42,081 nt of DNA from Chryseobacterium gleum (GCA_945865695.1 CAMBFX010000008.1:1-42081), one strand, 5' to 3'; positions 27,428 to 37,192 are shown, counted from the stretch's first letter. A program made the numbers and translations. Notes: a model not told the origin generated them from the sequence alone.

Positions 27428-29050
27428 ATGAAAAAACTATTTCTACTTACCATTTTGATAAACATCTTCAATTTTGGTAAGGCTCAGATGAACACCACTA
27501 CTGGAATGACTCCGTTGCAATACGTACAAAATGTATTATTGGGTAATGGAGTTACTGTTTCAAATGTAACCTATACAGGTTATCCGGGTGCCATTGGTGA
27601 GTTTAACATTGCAGGTTCTACCAATTTAGGAATGAGCAACGGTTTGGTTTTAACTACTGGTACGGTTTCATTAATCGATCCTGTGTATGGATTTGGTGGT
27701 CCCGATGGACCAATGGGGCCCAATAATTCTACTGGTTCTGGAGTTGACAATACTGAGCCAGGCGATCCCTATTTAACTACAATTGCTGGCACACAAACGT
27801 ATAATGCTGCTATTCTTGAATTTGATTTTACTCCCGTTGGTGATACCGTAAAATTTAATTACGTTTTCGGAACAGAGGAATACATGGAATGGATCACGGG
27901 TGGATTTGCCGATGTTTTTGCGTTTGTGCTTTCAGGAGTAACAACTGTTTTACCTGCTGTTAATATTGCAACACTACCTGTAACTGGACAACCCGTGACA
28001 GCATTAAATGTAAATGCGAATGTGAATTCTCAATATTATATAGATAACGAAACGGTACCTGGGCAAACGGTGCAATACGATGGATTTACTGTAGTACTAA
28101 CGGCACAACATCCGGTTATTTGTGGAGAAACTTATCATATCAAAATCATGATTGCAGATGCCATTGATGGAGCTGTAGATGCTGGAGTATTTCTCGAAGC
28201 TGGAAGTTTCGGTTCAGAAGGTGTTACCATTACGGCTTCATCGGTAACGGGAGGATCAACAATTGCCGAAGGATGCGGAACAGCTGTATTTAATTTTATT
28301 CGTCCTGATACAACTGGAAATTTCACTATCAATTTTGAAATTGGCGGAACAGCCACTCCAGGAACTGATTATACTGCTGTACCTGATAGTATCATTATTC
28401 CACAAGGACAAACAACCGGAACCATTACGGTAGATGCATTTCCAGATACTGATTCGGAAACACAGGAAACCATTACATTTTTTATTATTTACGCTAACGG
28501 ATGTGGAAATGATACCGTGCAAGCAACCATTTTAATTGATAATGTTACACCATTGGCAGTAACCACGAGTGCGCCCATAGAAATATGCACAGACGCGGGG
28601 CAATTTGCTATAATGAGCGCAAGTGGAACAGGAGGATATGGGCCGTTGACTTATTCATGGGATAATGGAGCTGGATTTGGAGATACTGTTGTGGTGGCTC
28701 CATTAGTAACCACCAATTATACCTTGACTGTTTCCGACACTTGTGGAAATTCTACTCAACAATCGATTGAAATTGTAGTGCAATGCGATATTGTTATTCC
28801 AAATATTTTTACACCTAACAATGATGGAATCAATGAGTTTTTTGAGATCTTATATTTAGACCAATATCCAAATTCAAGAGTAGTAGTTTTTGATCGTTGG
28901 GGAAAAAAGATTTATGAAAATGCCAACTACCAAAACAATTGGGATGGAGATGGACATTCGGATGGAACCTACTATTATACTGTGACACCCTCTGATCCTG
29001 ATCAAGAAGAACAGCATGGACATGTGACGTTGATTAGGGAGAAGAATTGA
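27428..29050 (+). CDS. Choice-of-anchor L / Calx-beta-like surface protein with T9SS type B (gliding motility-associated) C-terminus
   Basis: GMTPLQYVQNVLLGNGVTVSNVTYTGYPGAIGEFNIAGSTNLGMSNGLVLTTG; IPNIFTPNNDGINEFFEI...VVFDRWGKKIYE...WDGDGHSDGTYYYTV. Confidence 0.93.
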   Translation: MKKLFLLTILINIFNFGKAQMNTTTGMTPLQYVQNVLLGNGVTVSNVTYTGYPGAIGEFNIAGSTNLGMSNGLVLTTGTVSLIDPVYGFGGPDGPMGPNNSTGSGVDNTEPGDPYLTTIAGTQTYNAAILEFDFTPVGDTVKFNYVFGTEEYMEWITGGFADVFAFVLSGVTTVLPAVNIATLPVTGQPVTALNVNANVNSQYYIDNETVPGQTVQYDGFTVVLTAQHPVICGETYHIKIMIADAIDGAVDAGVFLEAGSFGSEGVTITASSVTGGSTIAEGCGTAVFNFIRPDTTGNFTINFEIGGTATPGTDYTAVPDSIIIPQGQTTGTITVDAFPDTDSETQETITFFIIYANGCGNDTVQATILIDNVTPLAVTTSAPIEICTDAGQFAIMSASGTGGYGPLTYSWDNGAGFGDTVVVAPLVTTNYTLTVSDTCGNSTQQSIEIVVQCDIVIPNIFTPNNDGINEFFEILYLDQYPNSRVVVFDRWGKKIYENANYQNNWDGDGHSDGTYYYTVTPSDPDQEEQHGHVTLIREKN

Positions 29051-29055
29051 GAGGA

Positions 29056-29118
29056 GACTTTGGACTTTAGACTTTAGACTTTAGACTTTAGACTTTAGAC
29101 TTTAGACTTTAGACTTTA
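29056..29118. repeat. Heptanucleotide tandem repeat (GACTTTA)n, nine units
   Basis: gactttg + eight perfect gacttta units immediately after the upstream stop codon. Confidence 0.97.
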
Positions 29119-29133
29119 GAAATTTAAAAAATT

Positions 29134-29161
29134 ATCCCGGATTCAGCAATGAGTTCGGGAT
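29134..29161. terminator. Probable bidirectional terminator between convergent genes
   Basis: atcccgga ... ttcgggat stem (one G-T), T-rich on both sides. Confidence 0.55.
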
Positions 29162-29162
29162 T

Positions 29163-30071
29163 TTACTTTAATGGAATTTCAATCGTAAAAACAGATCCAG
29201 AAGGAGAATTATCACTTACGTCAATTTTTCCATGATGACTATTCACTAAATTAGAAACGATGTATAATCCAAGTCCCGTTCCCTTGGTAGAACGAGTTTC
29301 TTCATTTTGAATACGGATAAATTTTTCAAATATTTTTTTGCGATCTTCTTTTTTAATTCCTTGCCCTTGATCTAAAACTATTAATTGAAATGTGTTAGAA
29401 GTGGAAACCAATTTCACACTAATTTCAGCATCTTTGGGAGAATATTTTACTGCATTATCTACTAAATTGATGAGTATAGAAATTATCGCTTGCTGATCGG
29501 CTTCCGCAAAAATTTCAGGGTTTATTTCCAGATGAAAACGATGATTTTTACCAATAGAAGTTTCCATACTCTTCAAATTATCCTTGATCAATTTAGAAAC
29601 ATTAATTTTCGTTTTATGAATTGGAAAATTTCCCGAATCCATATGAGCCGATTGCAAAATATTTTCAATTAAAACATTTAATCTATCGGTATCTGAAAGT
29701 GCATTATTCAAGAAAAGTTTTTTCTGTTCTTCATTCAATTCACGTGCTTGTAATGTTTCGATGAGTAATTTTAACGAAGCGACTGGAGTTTTCAATTCGT
29801 GCGTAACAGAAAGCAAAAAATTCTTCTGTTGACGAGCTAAATATAATTCTTTGAGATAGGCTTTATAAGTAAAAATAAATCCGATGAAAAGAAGTAAAGC
29901 AAACACTAATCCTTCACCCCACACCATCCAAACACGTTGATCTAATTTGGGATTATCGGCATAAACTACATTGGTGAGTTTGGTAATTAGAAATGCCCAC
30001 CATCCCAATTGCGCAAGAATATAGGTGAAAAGCAATAAAAGTAATAAGGGAATATTAGAGCGAGATTTCAT
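29163..30071 (-). CDS. Sensor histidine kinase (orphan)
   Basis: Two TMs, SVTHELKTPVASLKLLIETL H-box, LVDNAVKYSP N-box, GTGLGLYIVSNLV G-box. Confidence 0.94.
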   Translation of the reverse strand: MKSRSNIPLLLLLLFTYILAQLGWWAFLITKLTNVVYADNPKLDQRVWMVWGEGLVFALLLFIGFIFTYKAYLKELYLARQQKNFLLSVTHELKTPVASLKLLIETLQARELNEEQKKLFLNNALSDTDRLNVLIENILQSAHMDSGNFPIHKTKINVSKLIKDNLKSMETSIGKNHRFHLEINPEIFAEADQQAIISILINLVDNAVKYSPKDAEISVKLVSTSNTFQLIVLDQGQGIKKEDRKKIFEKFIRIQNEETRSTKGTGLGLYIVSNLVNSHHGKIDVSDNSPSGSVFTIEIPLK

Positions 30072-30231
30072 GAGGCAAATCTAGGGAATAAGCTTTGTTA
30101 AATTTTTAAATCAATTGAAATATTCTAGATTTTTATACTTAATATCACGTTAAATCAATTAATTATCTTTCAATTTTTAGTGATTGAATTGAAAATAACA
30201 CTAACTTACTAGCCAAATAAAATTTAAATGA

Positions 30232-30255
30232 CCACTCGACCACTCGACCACTCGA
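30232..30255. repeat. Short tandem repeat (CCACTCGA)3
   Basis: Three perfect 8-nt units in intergenic DNA. Confidence 0.9.
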
Positions 30256-30430
30256 CTCCGCCTCGCTTTGCGATTCGGACAAGCACTCGATAAAACATAC
30301 CTTTTCCTCTTTTTTTATACAGAAAGGAGGTTTTTATTCAATAAGCTGTAACCTTACCTTTTAAACTTTCGTCTTGGGAGTGAGATGAAAATCAATTTTA
30401 AAAAATCATAACTAAATAATTAAAATTTAC

Positions 30431-31375
30431 TTGAGTAAATTCTTTGTCATAATTATCTTTTCTCTATCAAATTTTGCTTATTCCCAAAATTTAATTCCAA
30501 ACGCAAGTTTTGAGGACACATTATTTTGTCCGACTGGTACAGACAACTCACAAGCACTAGTTGGCTGGTTTAATCCAACATCTGCATCACCTGATTATTA
30601 CCATGAATGTAACAATGGTGGGGCTGGAGTACCTTCAAATGATTGGGGATACCAAAATGCTAAAAATGGAATTGCTTATATTGGTTTGTCTACTTACTGG
30701 AATGATCCTCTCCTAACGAATTATCGAGAATATTTAGAAATAGAATTATCTGCTCCTTTGCAAAATGGAACTAAATATTATTGGTGCATGTGGGTATCAT
30801 TATTAGATAGTATAGAATATGCTTCAAACAATATTGGAATTTCCTTATCAGATACAACAATTACCAATCCATCCAGTCAATATTTTTTAAATGTTAATGT
30901 ATATGGTAATAATCAATCCATAATTACAGATAACTTAAATTGGGTTGAAATTGGAGGTAGTTTTATTGCAGAAGGCGGTGAGCTATTTCTCGTTATAGGT
31001 AATTTTTTTTCCGATGCGCAAACATTAGTCACTCAAATACAGCAAAACAATACAGGGGGCCCTGGAGCATATTACTATTTGGATAATTTGTATCTAGGAG
31101 AATCCCAGTGTTTCTCTGGTGAAATTTACATTCCCAATGTATTTACACCTAATGGAGATGGAATTAATGATTTTTTCAAAATGGAAAATGCATGGGGTAA
31201 TACAGAGATGTATATATTCAATCGGTGGGGAGAGATTATTAATTATCTAGAAGGAAATAATTGCAATTGGGATGGATTTACAAGTGTAGGCGTTAAATGT
31301 CCTGATGGCGTTTATTATTATTTGATAAAAGTTGAAGATAAAGAATTTAAAGGATTTATTCAAGTAATGAGATAA
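30431..31375 (+). CDS. Secreted protein with gliding motility-associated/T9SS type B C-terminus
   Basis: Signal peptide (TTG start), LIPNASFEDTLFCPTGT, IYIPNVFTPNGDGINDFFKMENAWGNTEMYIFNRWGEII...CPDGVYYYLIKVEDKEFKGFIQVMR. Confidence 0.9.
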   Translation: MSKFFVIIIFSLSNFAYSQNLIPNASFEDTLFCPTGTDNSQALVGWFNPTSASPDYYHECNNGGAGVPSNDWGYQNAKNGIAYIGLSTYWNDPLLTNYREYLEIELSAPLQNGTKYYWCMWVSLLDSIEYASNNIGISLSDTTITNPSSQYFLNVNVYGNNQSIITDNLNWVEIGGSFIAEGGELFLVIGNFFSDAQTLVTQIQQNNTGGPGAYYYLDNLYLGESQCFSGEIYIPNVFTPNGDGINDFFKMENAWGNTEMYIFNRWGEIINYLEGNNCNWDGFTSVGVKCPDGVYYYLIKVEDKEFKGFIQVMR

Positions 31376-31387
31376 AATCTTATTACC

Positions 31388-34159
31388 ATGAAAAAAATAT
31401 TTTTTACCTATATGTTATTGTATTTTTCGATCATTAGCTTTGGTCAAAGTACAACTGCCACAAATGCACAAAACCCACCTCAAAATAGGTTCCTTGGTTT
31501 TACAAATAATTTTCCTTTGTTTACACAAACAAATGGAATTGTAAGAACTAGGTTAAATCACAATTTTACAACTACCGTCAATGGAGTGAACAAGCAATTC
31601 AACGGCTATTTCGGTATAAGTCCACTAGGTTTTTTTAATAACAATACTCCTTATGCCATGCTCCATCTATATGGTCAGGATAATAGTGGTTTTAATGCAG
31701 GTGCAGGTTGGCGCCAATGGATGGAAACTGGATTGTTGATGAATGAAAATTCGGATGGAATGTATGTAGGTTTAAAACAAGAGATAGGAACAAACCGCAG
31801 CGATGCAATAGTAAATTGGAGTGATGATCCAAATGGCAGCTCTGGGCCTGACAAACTACGTTTTATACATACAGGAGCGAATTTAGGAAATGGAGGAACA
31901 CAAACTGATCCTCGTGATCCTTTTTCATTGGATGGATATGAATATATGCGAATGACAGCACAAGGTGCAGTCAATGCTTTAGGTTATGCTTCTGGACATA
32001 TTGGAATTGGCCCATTATTCACAACTGCAAATTTTCCTCAAGCCAGAGTACATATGCATTCAGAAGATGATTTAACTAACTACATTCAAATTTCAATAAA
32101 TGCATCAACAGGTATAGGAGCAACAGACGGAACACGATTGGGTGTATTAGGTGCACAAAATAATTTAGCTGAAGAAGGAAATGCATTATTATACAATCAG
32201 GAACAGGATCGTCATTTACTATTTTCTACGGGTTATGCAACACCAACAAATATTGCAAACACACGAGAACGGGTGCGATTAACTTCTTATGATGCTCCAA
32301 CCACTTTGCCCAATGGAATTTATGGAAATTATATACCTGATGCTGCAAATGTTCCAGTAAATACTGATATTACTAGAATGTCAATTTCTCATAATCCTTT
32401 ACAACCAGTAACAAGACCTCTTAGTTTACTTCATTTAGGATATAATACTGGTGCAGTTTCTTTTTTACCAGGCCCAACCGATGGATGGAGAGCATGGATG
32501 GATATAGGAATGTTTACTTCTAACGGAACCGATAATGTTTATATCGGATTGAAAAAAGAAAAAGCATCGGTAACAAATCCAACCGACAGACACGATGCAA
32601 TAATAAATTGGGGAGATAATCAAGCTTCAGGCCCTACTTTTGCTGGTCCAGACCACATGCGATTTGTATTTACCGCAACTCAAACTGGAATTCCAACTAC
32701 CGCTCCTGCTAATGGTTTTGATGGATTAGAGGCAATGAGAATGACTCCTACATTAAATACAGGTGTGTTATCAGGTATTGGAGGTGATCCATCGTTTAAT
32801 CAATATTTTGGAGGAAGTGATAGCCCTACGAATACTTTAGAAGTAAACTCATGGGGATTGGTATCAGACCCAGGAGGTTCTAGCGGATTAAGATTTACAG
32901 ATTTAAATACAAATTCACCAACCATAACAAATCCTGGTCCAGGGGTTTTGGCTGTAAATGATAATGGAGATGTGATTTATGTTCCAGGAGGAGGTTTAGG
33001 AAATTATTGTGGATTACCTAAAAATTCCTTAACAGCAGATTATGAAATTGACATGGATGATAAAAATCTGTTCTTCAGAAGAGGAGGAACCATGTTCATA
33101 GGTGATGTTAATTGTGGACAAACTCAAAATGCAAGAGTATTCTTAAGAAATTCATTTTTCCCAACATACACTAAGCCCATTGCTCTACAAGTGGAATCAA
33201 GTCATGCTTCTGGAAATAATTTTGCTGGATTTTTTCAAGCTCAAAACTCAGGAAGCTTTAATGTAGCACTATTTGGCAGATGTGTTCCTGTTAACCCAAC
33301 TGCACCCACATATCCACCATCACCAACTACCGGTAATTTCGCAGGTTATTTTGATGGAGACACTTATGTTTCAGGTAGGGTTTATGTTACTCAAGTTGGT
33401 TTAGTTATTTCTGATCAAAATATTAAAACTGATATCGATTCTTTAACTGATGCTTTATCGTTGATTGATCAATTAAAACCAAGATCATTCTATTATGATT
33501 CAACTGCAATACCTGATATGCAAATGTCAGAAGAAAAACAATATGGATTTATTGCTCAAGACGTAGAAATGATACTTCCAGAACTAGTAAGTCAACAATA
33601 CTCAGTAGCAAAATTTGATTCCTTGGGAAATGTTACAAATACTCCTCAACTAATCAAAAACCTTAATTATAATTCGTTCATCGCTATTTTGACAAAAGGA
33701 ATCCAAGAATTAAAATCGGAAAATGCAATTTTGAAAACTGATTTAAATAGTCAAGATTCAATTAATAACTCATTACAAGAACAAATCAACACACTCTATT
33801 CAATGATTACTTCTTGTTGTAACAATAATTCAAATACAGAAAATAATGCTATCCAACAAAATCCAACATTAGATGTAACACTATCAGATAATGTTTCAAG
33901 TATTGTGTTAGATCAAAACGTACCTAATCCTTTTGCTGAACAAACTACCATCACTTATACTTTAACTGAGGGCGTGAAAAAAGCTCAGATGTTATTTTAT
34001 CATATCGAAGGTAAATTAATTCAGGCAACAGAATTATCAAATACATCTGGTCAAGGACAAATGAATGTTTTTGCCAATGATTTGAGTACTGGTGTTTATA
34101 CTTATACTTTAGTTGTTGATGGTGAAATTAAAGGAACGAAGAGAATGGTGAAAGAGTAA
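31388..34159 (+). CDS. Surface protein with peptidase S74-like intramolecular chaperone domain plus T9SS type A sorting domain
   Basis: ISDQNIKTDIDSLTDALSLIDQLKPRSFYYDS...QYGFIAQDVEMILPELV...LNYNSFIAILTKGIQELKSE; C-terminal DQNVPNPFAEQTTITYTL...GVYTYTLVVDGEIKGTKRMVKE. Confidence 0.9.
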   Translation: MKKIFFTYMLLYFSIISFGQSTTATNAQNPPQNRFLGFTNNFPLFTQTNGIVRTRLNHNFTTTVNGVNKQFNGYFGISPLGFFNNNTPYAMLHLYGQDNSGFNAGAGWRQWMETGLLMNENSDGMYVGLKQEIGTNRSDAIVNWSDDPNGSSGPDKLRFIHTGANLGNGGTQTDPRDPFSLDGYEYMRMTAQGAVNALGYASGHIGIGPLFTTANFPQARVHMHSEDDLTNYIQISINASTGIGATDGTRLGVLGAQNNLAEEGNALLYNQEQDRHLLFSTGYATPTNIANTRERVRLTSYDAPTTLPNGIYGNYIPDAANVPVNTDITRMSISHNPLQPVTRPLSLLHLGYNTGAVSFLPGPTDGWRAWMDIGMFTSNGTDNVYIGLKKEKASVTNPTDRHDAIINWGDNQASGPTFAGPDHMRFVFTATQTGIPTTAPANGFDGLEAMRMTPTLNTGVLSGIGGDPSFNQYFGGSDSPTNTLEVNSWGLVSDPGGSSGLRFTDLNTNSPTITNPGPGVLAVNDNGDVIYVPGGGLGNYCGLPKNSLTADYEIDMDDKNLFFRRGGTMFIGDVNCGQTQNARVFLRNSFFPTYTKPIALQVESSHASGNNFAGFFQAQNSGSFNVALFGRCVPVNPTAPTYPPSPTTGNFAGYFDGDTYVSGRVYVTQVGLVISDQNIKTDIDSLTDALSLIDQLKPRSFYYDSTAIPDMQMSEEKQYGFIAQDVEMILPELVSQQYSVAKFDSLGNVTNTPQLIKNLNYNSFIAILTKGIQELKSENAILKTDLNSQDSINNSLQEQINTLYSMITSCCNNNSNTENNAIQQNPTLDVTLSDNVSSIVLDQNVPNPFAEQTTITYTLTEGVKKAQMLFYHIEGKLIQATELSNTSGQGQMNVFANDLSTGVYTYTLVVDGEIKGTKRMVKE

Positions 34160-34176
34160 TTTAAAATTAATAATTC

Positions 34177-34201
34177 GCGAGGGGAAACCTTCGCCTTTTT
34201 T
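34177..34201 (+). terminator. Rho-independent terminator with GAAA tetraloop
   Basis: GCGAGGG-GAAA-CCTTCGC (one G-U) followed by C and six T, 18 nt after the stop codon. Confidence 0.8.
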
Positions 34202-34300
34202 GTTTGACTAAATCATCCTCACAGACTCTGAAAAAATCCCGATAATTATCGCGACAGAGTGACCCATAGAATGACATCAGCGCGACGTCCGAACTAAATA

Positions 34301-35185
34301 TTATTCCTCTACCTTCTTCGGTTTCTTGATGGTAAAAACCCTTGATAAATTAAATCCGAAATAAATATCAGCCTTTGTCCAATCTCCTGTTGTTTCTCCA
34401 ATAAAAGCTTTGTCAATCATGGTGGCAGAGTTGGTGAAATGCAATTGAAAAACATGTCCGCCTGTTTCGATATCTACACCAAGTGAAAGTGAATTATTAA
34501 AGCTAGGGTCCAATTGTCCAGATGGAACATACATGTATTCTCCATTCAAAGAAAGTCGTTGAGTGATTTTTACTCTTGTTGCCATTCCAGTTGCAAAAAC
34601 GGTATTTTTCTCAGCCACTGTCAAAACGAAATTGCGGTGAAGCACAGATGGCATTACTTGCAAAGTGAACTTAGAAGAAAATTTTCTGCCAATAATCAAT
34701 TGATGTAAATAATTCAAGCGAGTTGTAAAAACTCTAGTATAAACCGAATTGTCAAATTTCAATCCATTCATCGACATGCTCGAATACCAAACCAATGAAA
34801 TAGGCATTTTATTGCTTCCTTCTGTTTGCCATAAAATTCTTGCTTTAAAACAACCATCCACTGTTTTTTCAAACGTACTTCTACCAATTCCAATTTGAAT
34901 ACGATCATTAATTCCATAATCAAATCCCATTCGCATGGTGGCTTGATCTAATCCAAACATTTCATAGCCACCGCCTGATAAACTCCCAAAACGATGTTGA
35001 ATTTTAAAATCCAATAAACCTGCAGCAGTTGTTTCTAATGATTGGGCGTTTACTACTCTGCTGTTTTTAAAAGTTGCAATAACGTGCAGAGGTTCATCTG
35101 TTTCACCTAATTCGGAAAGTAAATCTTCCTGTGAAAATGATAATTGACTAATGAATAATGAAAGAATGACTAATACGTGTTTCAT
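34301..35185 (-). CDS. DUF5777-like beta-barrel protein
   Basis: Signal peptide; beta-barrel-like IQHRFGSLSGGGYEMFGLDQATMRMGFDYGINDRIQIGIGRS. Confidence 0.75.
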   Translation of the reverse strand: MKHVLVILSLFISQLSFSQEDLLSELGETDEPLHVIATFKNSRVVNAQSLETTAAGLLDFKIQHRFGSLSGGGYEMFGLDQATMRMGFDYGINDRIQIGIGRSTFEKTVDGCFKARILWQTEGSNKMPISLVWYSSMSMNGLKFDNSVYTRVFTTRLNYLHQLIIGRKFSSKFTLQVMPSVLHRNFVLTVAEKNTVFATGMATRVKITQRLSLNGEYMYVPSGQLDPSFNNSLSLGVDIETGGHVFQLHFTNSATMIDKAFIGETTGDWTKADIYFGFNLSRVFTIKKPKKVEE

Positions 35186-35194
35186 GTAGGAATT

Positions 35195-35746
35195 TTATTT
35201 TTTCAATACTTGATAATCAGAAATAGAAATTTTAATAGAAATTTCTTCAGCAATTTTTTTGCCAATCATTGAAGGATCTTCAATTCCGTAATCTTTCAAT
35301 TTGATTTTAAAATCACATTTAGCCGAAATTTTTCCGTCTTTTACTGTGAATTTTGCTGTTTCTTCAACATCTTTTGTAACATTATGAATGGTTAATTTTC
35401 CTTTCACTTTTGCATCATACGTAACGTCTTTTTTCAAATCTAAATCTTTTCCATCAACAATATCACCTTTGAAAGTAGCTTTCGGATATTTTTCAGATTC
35501 CATATAATTTTCATTGAAGTGTTCTTGCATCAATGCTTTTTCAAATTCAAACGAACGAATCAACATAGAGAATTCAATTTTCCCTGTCTTGGAATCCAAA
35601 ACAGAAGTAACACTTTTATTGGTCGCTTCAATATCTTCTACAGAGGTTGCAGAATAGAAAGATGCTTTTCCACTTTTGGTATAATATTTATCTTGCGCAA
35701 ATAAAGTAGTGGGCAAAATAAAAAGGAGTAGGATTAATTTCTTCAT
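35195..35746 (-). CDS. YceI family protein
   Basis: Signal peptide; KIEFSMLIRSFEFEKALMQEHFNENYMESEKYPKATFKGDI, GKLTIHNVTKDVE. Confidence 0.9.
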   Translation of the reverse strand: MKKLILLLFILPTTLFAQDKYYTKSGKASFYSATSVEDIEATNKSVTSVLDSKTGKIEFSMLIRSFEFEKALMQEHFNENYMESEKYPKATFKGDIVDGKDLDLKKDVTYDAKVKGKLTIHNVTKDVEETAKFTVKDGKISAKCDFKIKLKDYGIEDPSMIGKKIAEEISIKISISDYQVLKK

Positions 35747-35775
35747 GATAGTATTATTTATTTTTTAGTATTATT

Positions 35776-36219
35776 TTATTCTACAATTACGCCCATATTA
35801 AAAACAAGATCTGTATCAAAACCGTTGAAAATACCTTTTGCTGTAATTTTTTCGCCCGATTTATATTTCTTCAAAACATCCGCCATTTTAGGAATCATGG
35901 TAACTCGAACGCTTCTTCCAATTCCTAAGTCATCTGTTGCGGTGGTTTCTAATGAAACACTTAAATTATTCTCATCTTCTGTTTGCATTTCAACAATCGT
36001 GCCCGATATTTCAATTACCGTTTCATTGTATTTTTTACTTGCGGATTTCGAATCCTTTATAAATTCTTGCATTACTGTTTCTGCGTCCACTTTCATGTCT
36101 GTGGCTAAATCTTCTGCTGTTTTGGGCACTCGATTGAATTCACTAAATCCATAATAAGCAAAATAAGCTCCTACACCCAAACCTACAATTACAATTCCCC
36201 AAATAATTTTCTTCTTCAC
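35776..36219 (-). CDS. Membrane-anchored OB-fold (tRNA_anti-like) protein
   Basis: N-terminal TM; VIEISGTIVEMQTEDENNLSVSLET...EKITAKGIFNGFDTDLVFNMGVIVE. Confidence 0.7.
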   Translation of the reverse strand: MKKKIIWGIVIVGLGVGAYFAYYGFSEFNRVPKTAEDLATDMKVDAETVMQEFIKDSKSASKKYNETVIEISGTIVEMQTEDENNLSVSLETTATDDLGIGRSVRVTMIPKMADVLKKYKSGEKITAKGIFNGFDTDLVFNMGVIVE

Positions 36220-36265
36220 TATAAAATTTTTAATTCCTAATTAATTTTTCACTTCGTTCAAGAGA

Positions 36266-36640
36266 TTAGTTATTCAGCATTCCCTCAGCTACCCATTTTT
36301 CAATAGTGGCAATAATACAATCACTTAATTTTGCTCTGCCAAAAGGCATTTTAGCTGCACCGTTAACGTGATTGATTTGCGGTAAAACAAATCCGTTATT
36401 TATAGCATCTGTAACACCAGCATACGTATCCAAGATAATACCATTTTGTGCTACAGTAGTACTATGACATTCGTAACAATTATTTTGCAAAATAGGCTTT
36501 ATATTATTTTGATAACTCACCAAACCATCTGCGCAAAATATTCCATCTCCTAATATTGTAGCTTCGTTTTCTTTCGTACAAGAATTCAACATTATTCCCG
36601 AAAAAGTGAGTGAAATAAATAAAATAAAAAAAAGCTTCAT
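36266..36640 (-). CDS. Small c-type cytochrome-like lipoprotein, CXXCH
   Basis: Lipobox MLNSCTKE; NNCYECHS heme motif; MPFGRAKLSDCIIATIEKWVAEGMLNN. Confidence 0.8.
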   Translation of the reverse strand: MKLFFILFISLTFSGIMLNSCTKENEATILGDGIFCADGLVSYQNNIKPILQNNCYECHSTTVAQNGIILDTYAGVTDAINNGFVLPQINHVNGAAKMPFGRAKLSDCIIATIEKWVAEGMLNN

Positions 36641-36811
36641 ATAATTCCTTTATCTGTTTTTAAACTGTGTCGAGCAAAATTAATCAAATTTGTAAACTAA
36701 AAACATCTTGCAGCAATAATAAAGTTGAAAACCGTCAAAATGTACCGATAATTCCATATTTCCTCCGAATTATACTAGCTCATAGAACAAAATTCTGATC
36801 TTATATAATTG

Positions 36812-37192
36812 TTAATTATTCTGCATTCCTTCGTCAATCCACTTTTGCAAAGTAAAAATTCGGCATTCATTCCACTTAGGTTTGCCTTTTGGCATTGGTG
36901 AAAAACCAGAAGAATGATTAATTACGCCCATCAATGATCCATTTGCCGCGTAATTCTTAACATCTGCATAATTATCTAATCTAACATTGCTACTAGGTGA
37001 ACTTCCCGAATGACAAGAATTGCAAGAAGTGTTCATCATGGGTAAAATACTAGTGTTAAAACTTACTAAACTATCTTCACAGTAGATTACCGACCAACGA
37101 AGTTCTTGTTCGTTTTCTTTAGTACAAGACTGAAAACAAAAAATTAATCCAATGATTATATGTAAAAAAATCCAAGTTGATTTCATATTCAT
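36812..37192 (-). CDS. Small c-type cytochrome-like lipoprotein, CXXCH (paralog of the 36266-36640 gene)
   Basis: FQSCTKENE lipobox; TSCNSCHSG heme motif; MPKGKPKWNECRIFTLQKWIDEGMQNN. Confidence 0.8.
   Translation of the reverse strand: MNMKSTWIFLHIIIGLIFCFQSCTKENEQELRWSVIYCEDSLVSFNTSILPMMNTSCNSCHSGSSPSSNVRLDNYADVKNYAANGSLMGVINHSSGFSPMPKGKPKWNECRIFTLQKWIDEGMQNN

Noticed and set aside
30076-30083. TAGATTTG (-7 type) element upstream of the histidine kinase
   Set aside because: Only 5 nt from the ATG, so transcription would start inside the gene; unlikely as the promoter unless the start codon is further in.
30323-30338. agaaaggaggt Shine-Dalgarno-like sequence
   Set aside because: No ORF starts at a suitable distance downstream and strong SD sites are not typical of this phylum.
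34240-34251. Perfect palindrome cgataattatcg after the terminator at 34177-34201
   Set aside because: Short and AT-rich, of a type often seen in Bacteroidota intergenic DNA; no further structure to support a function.
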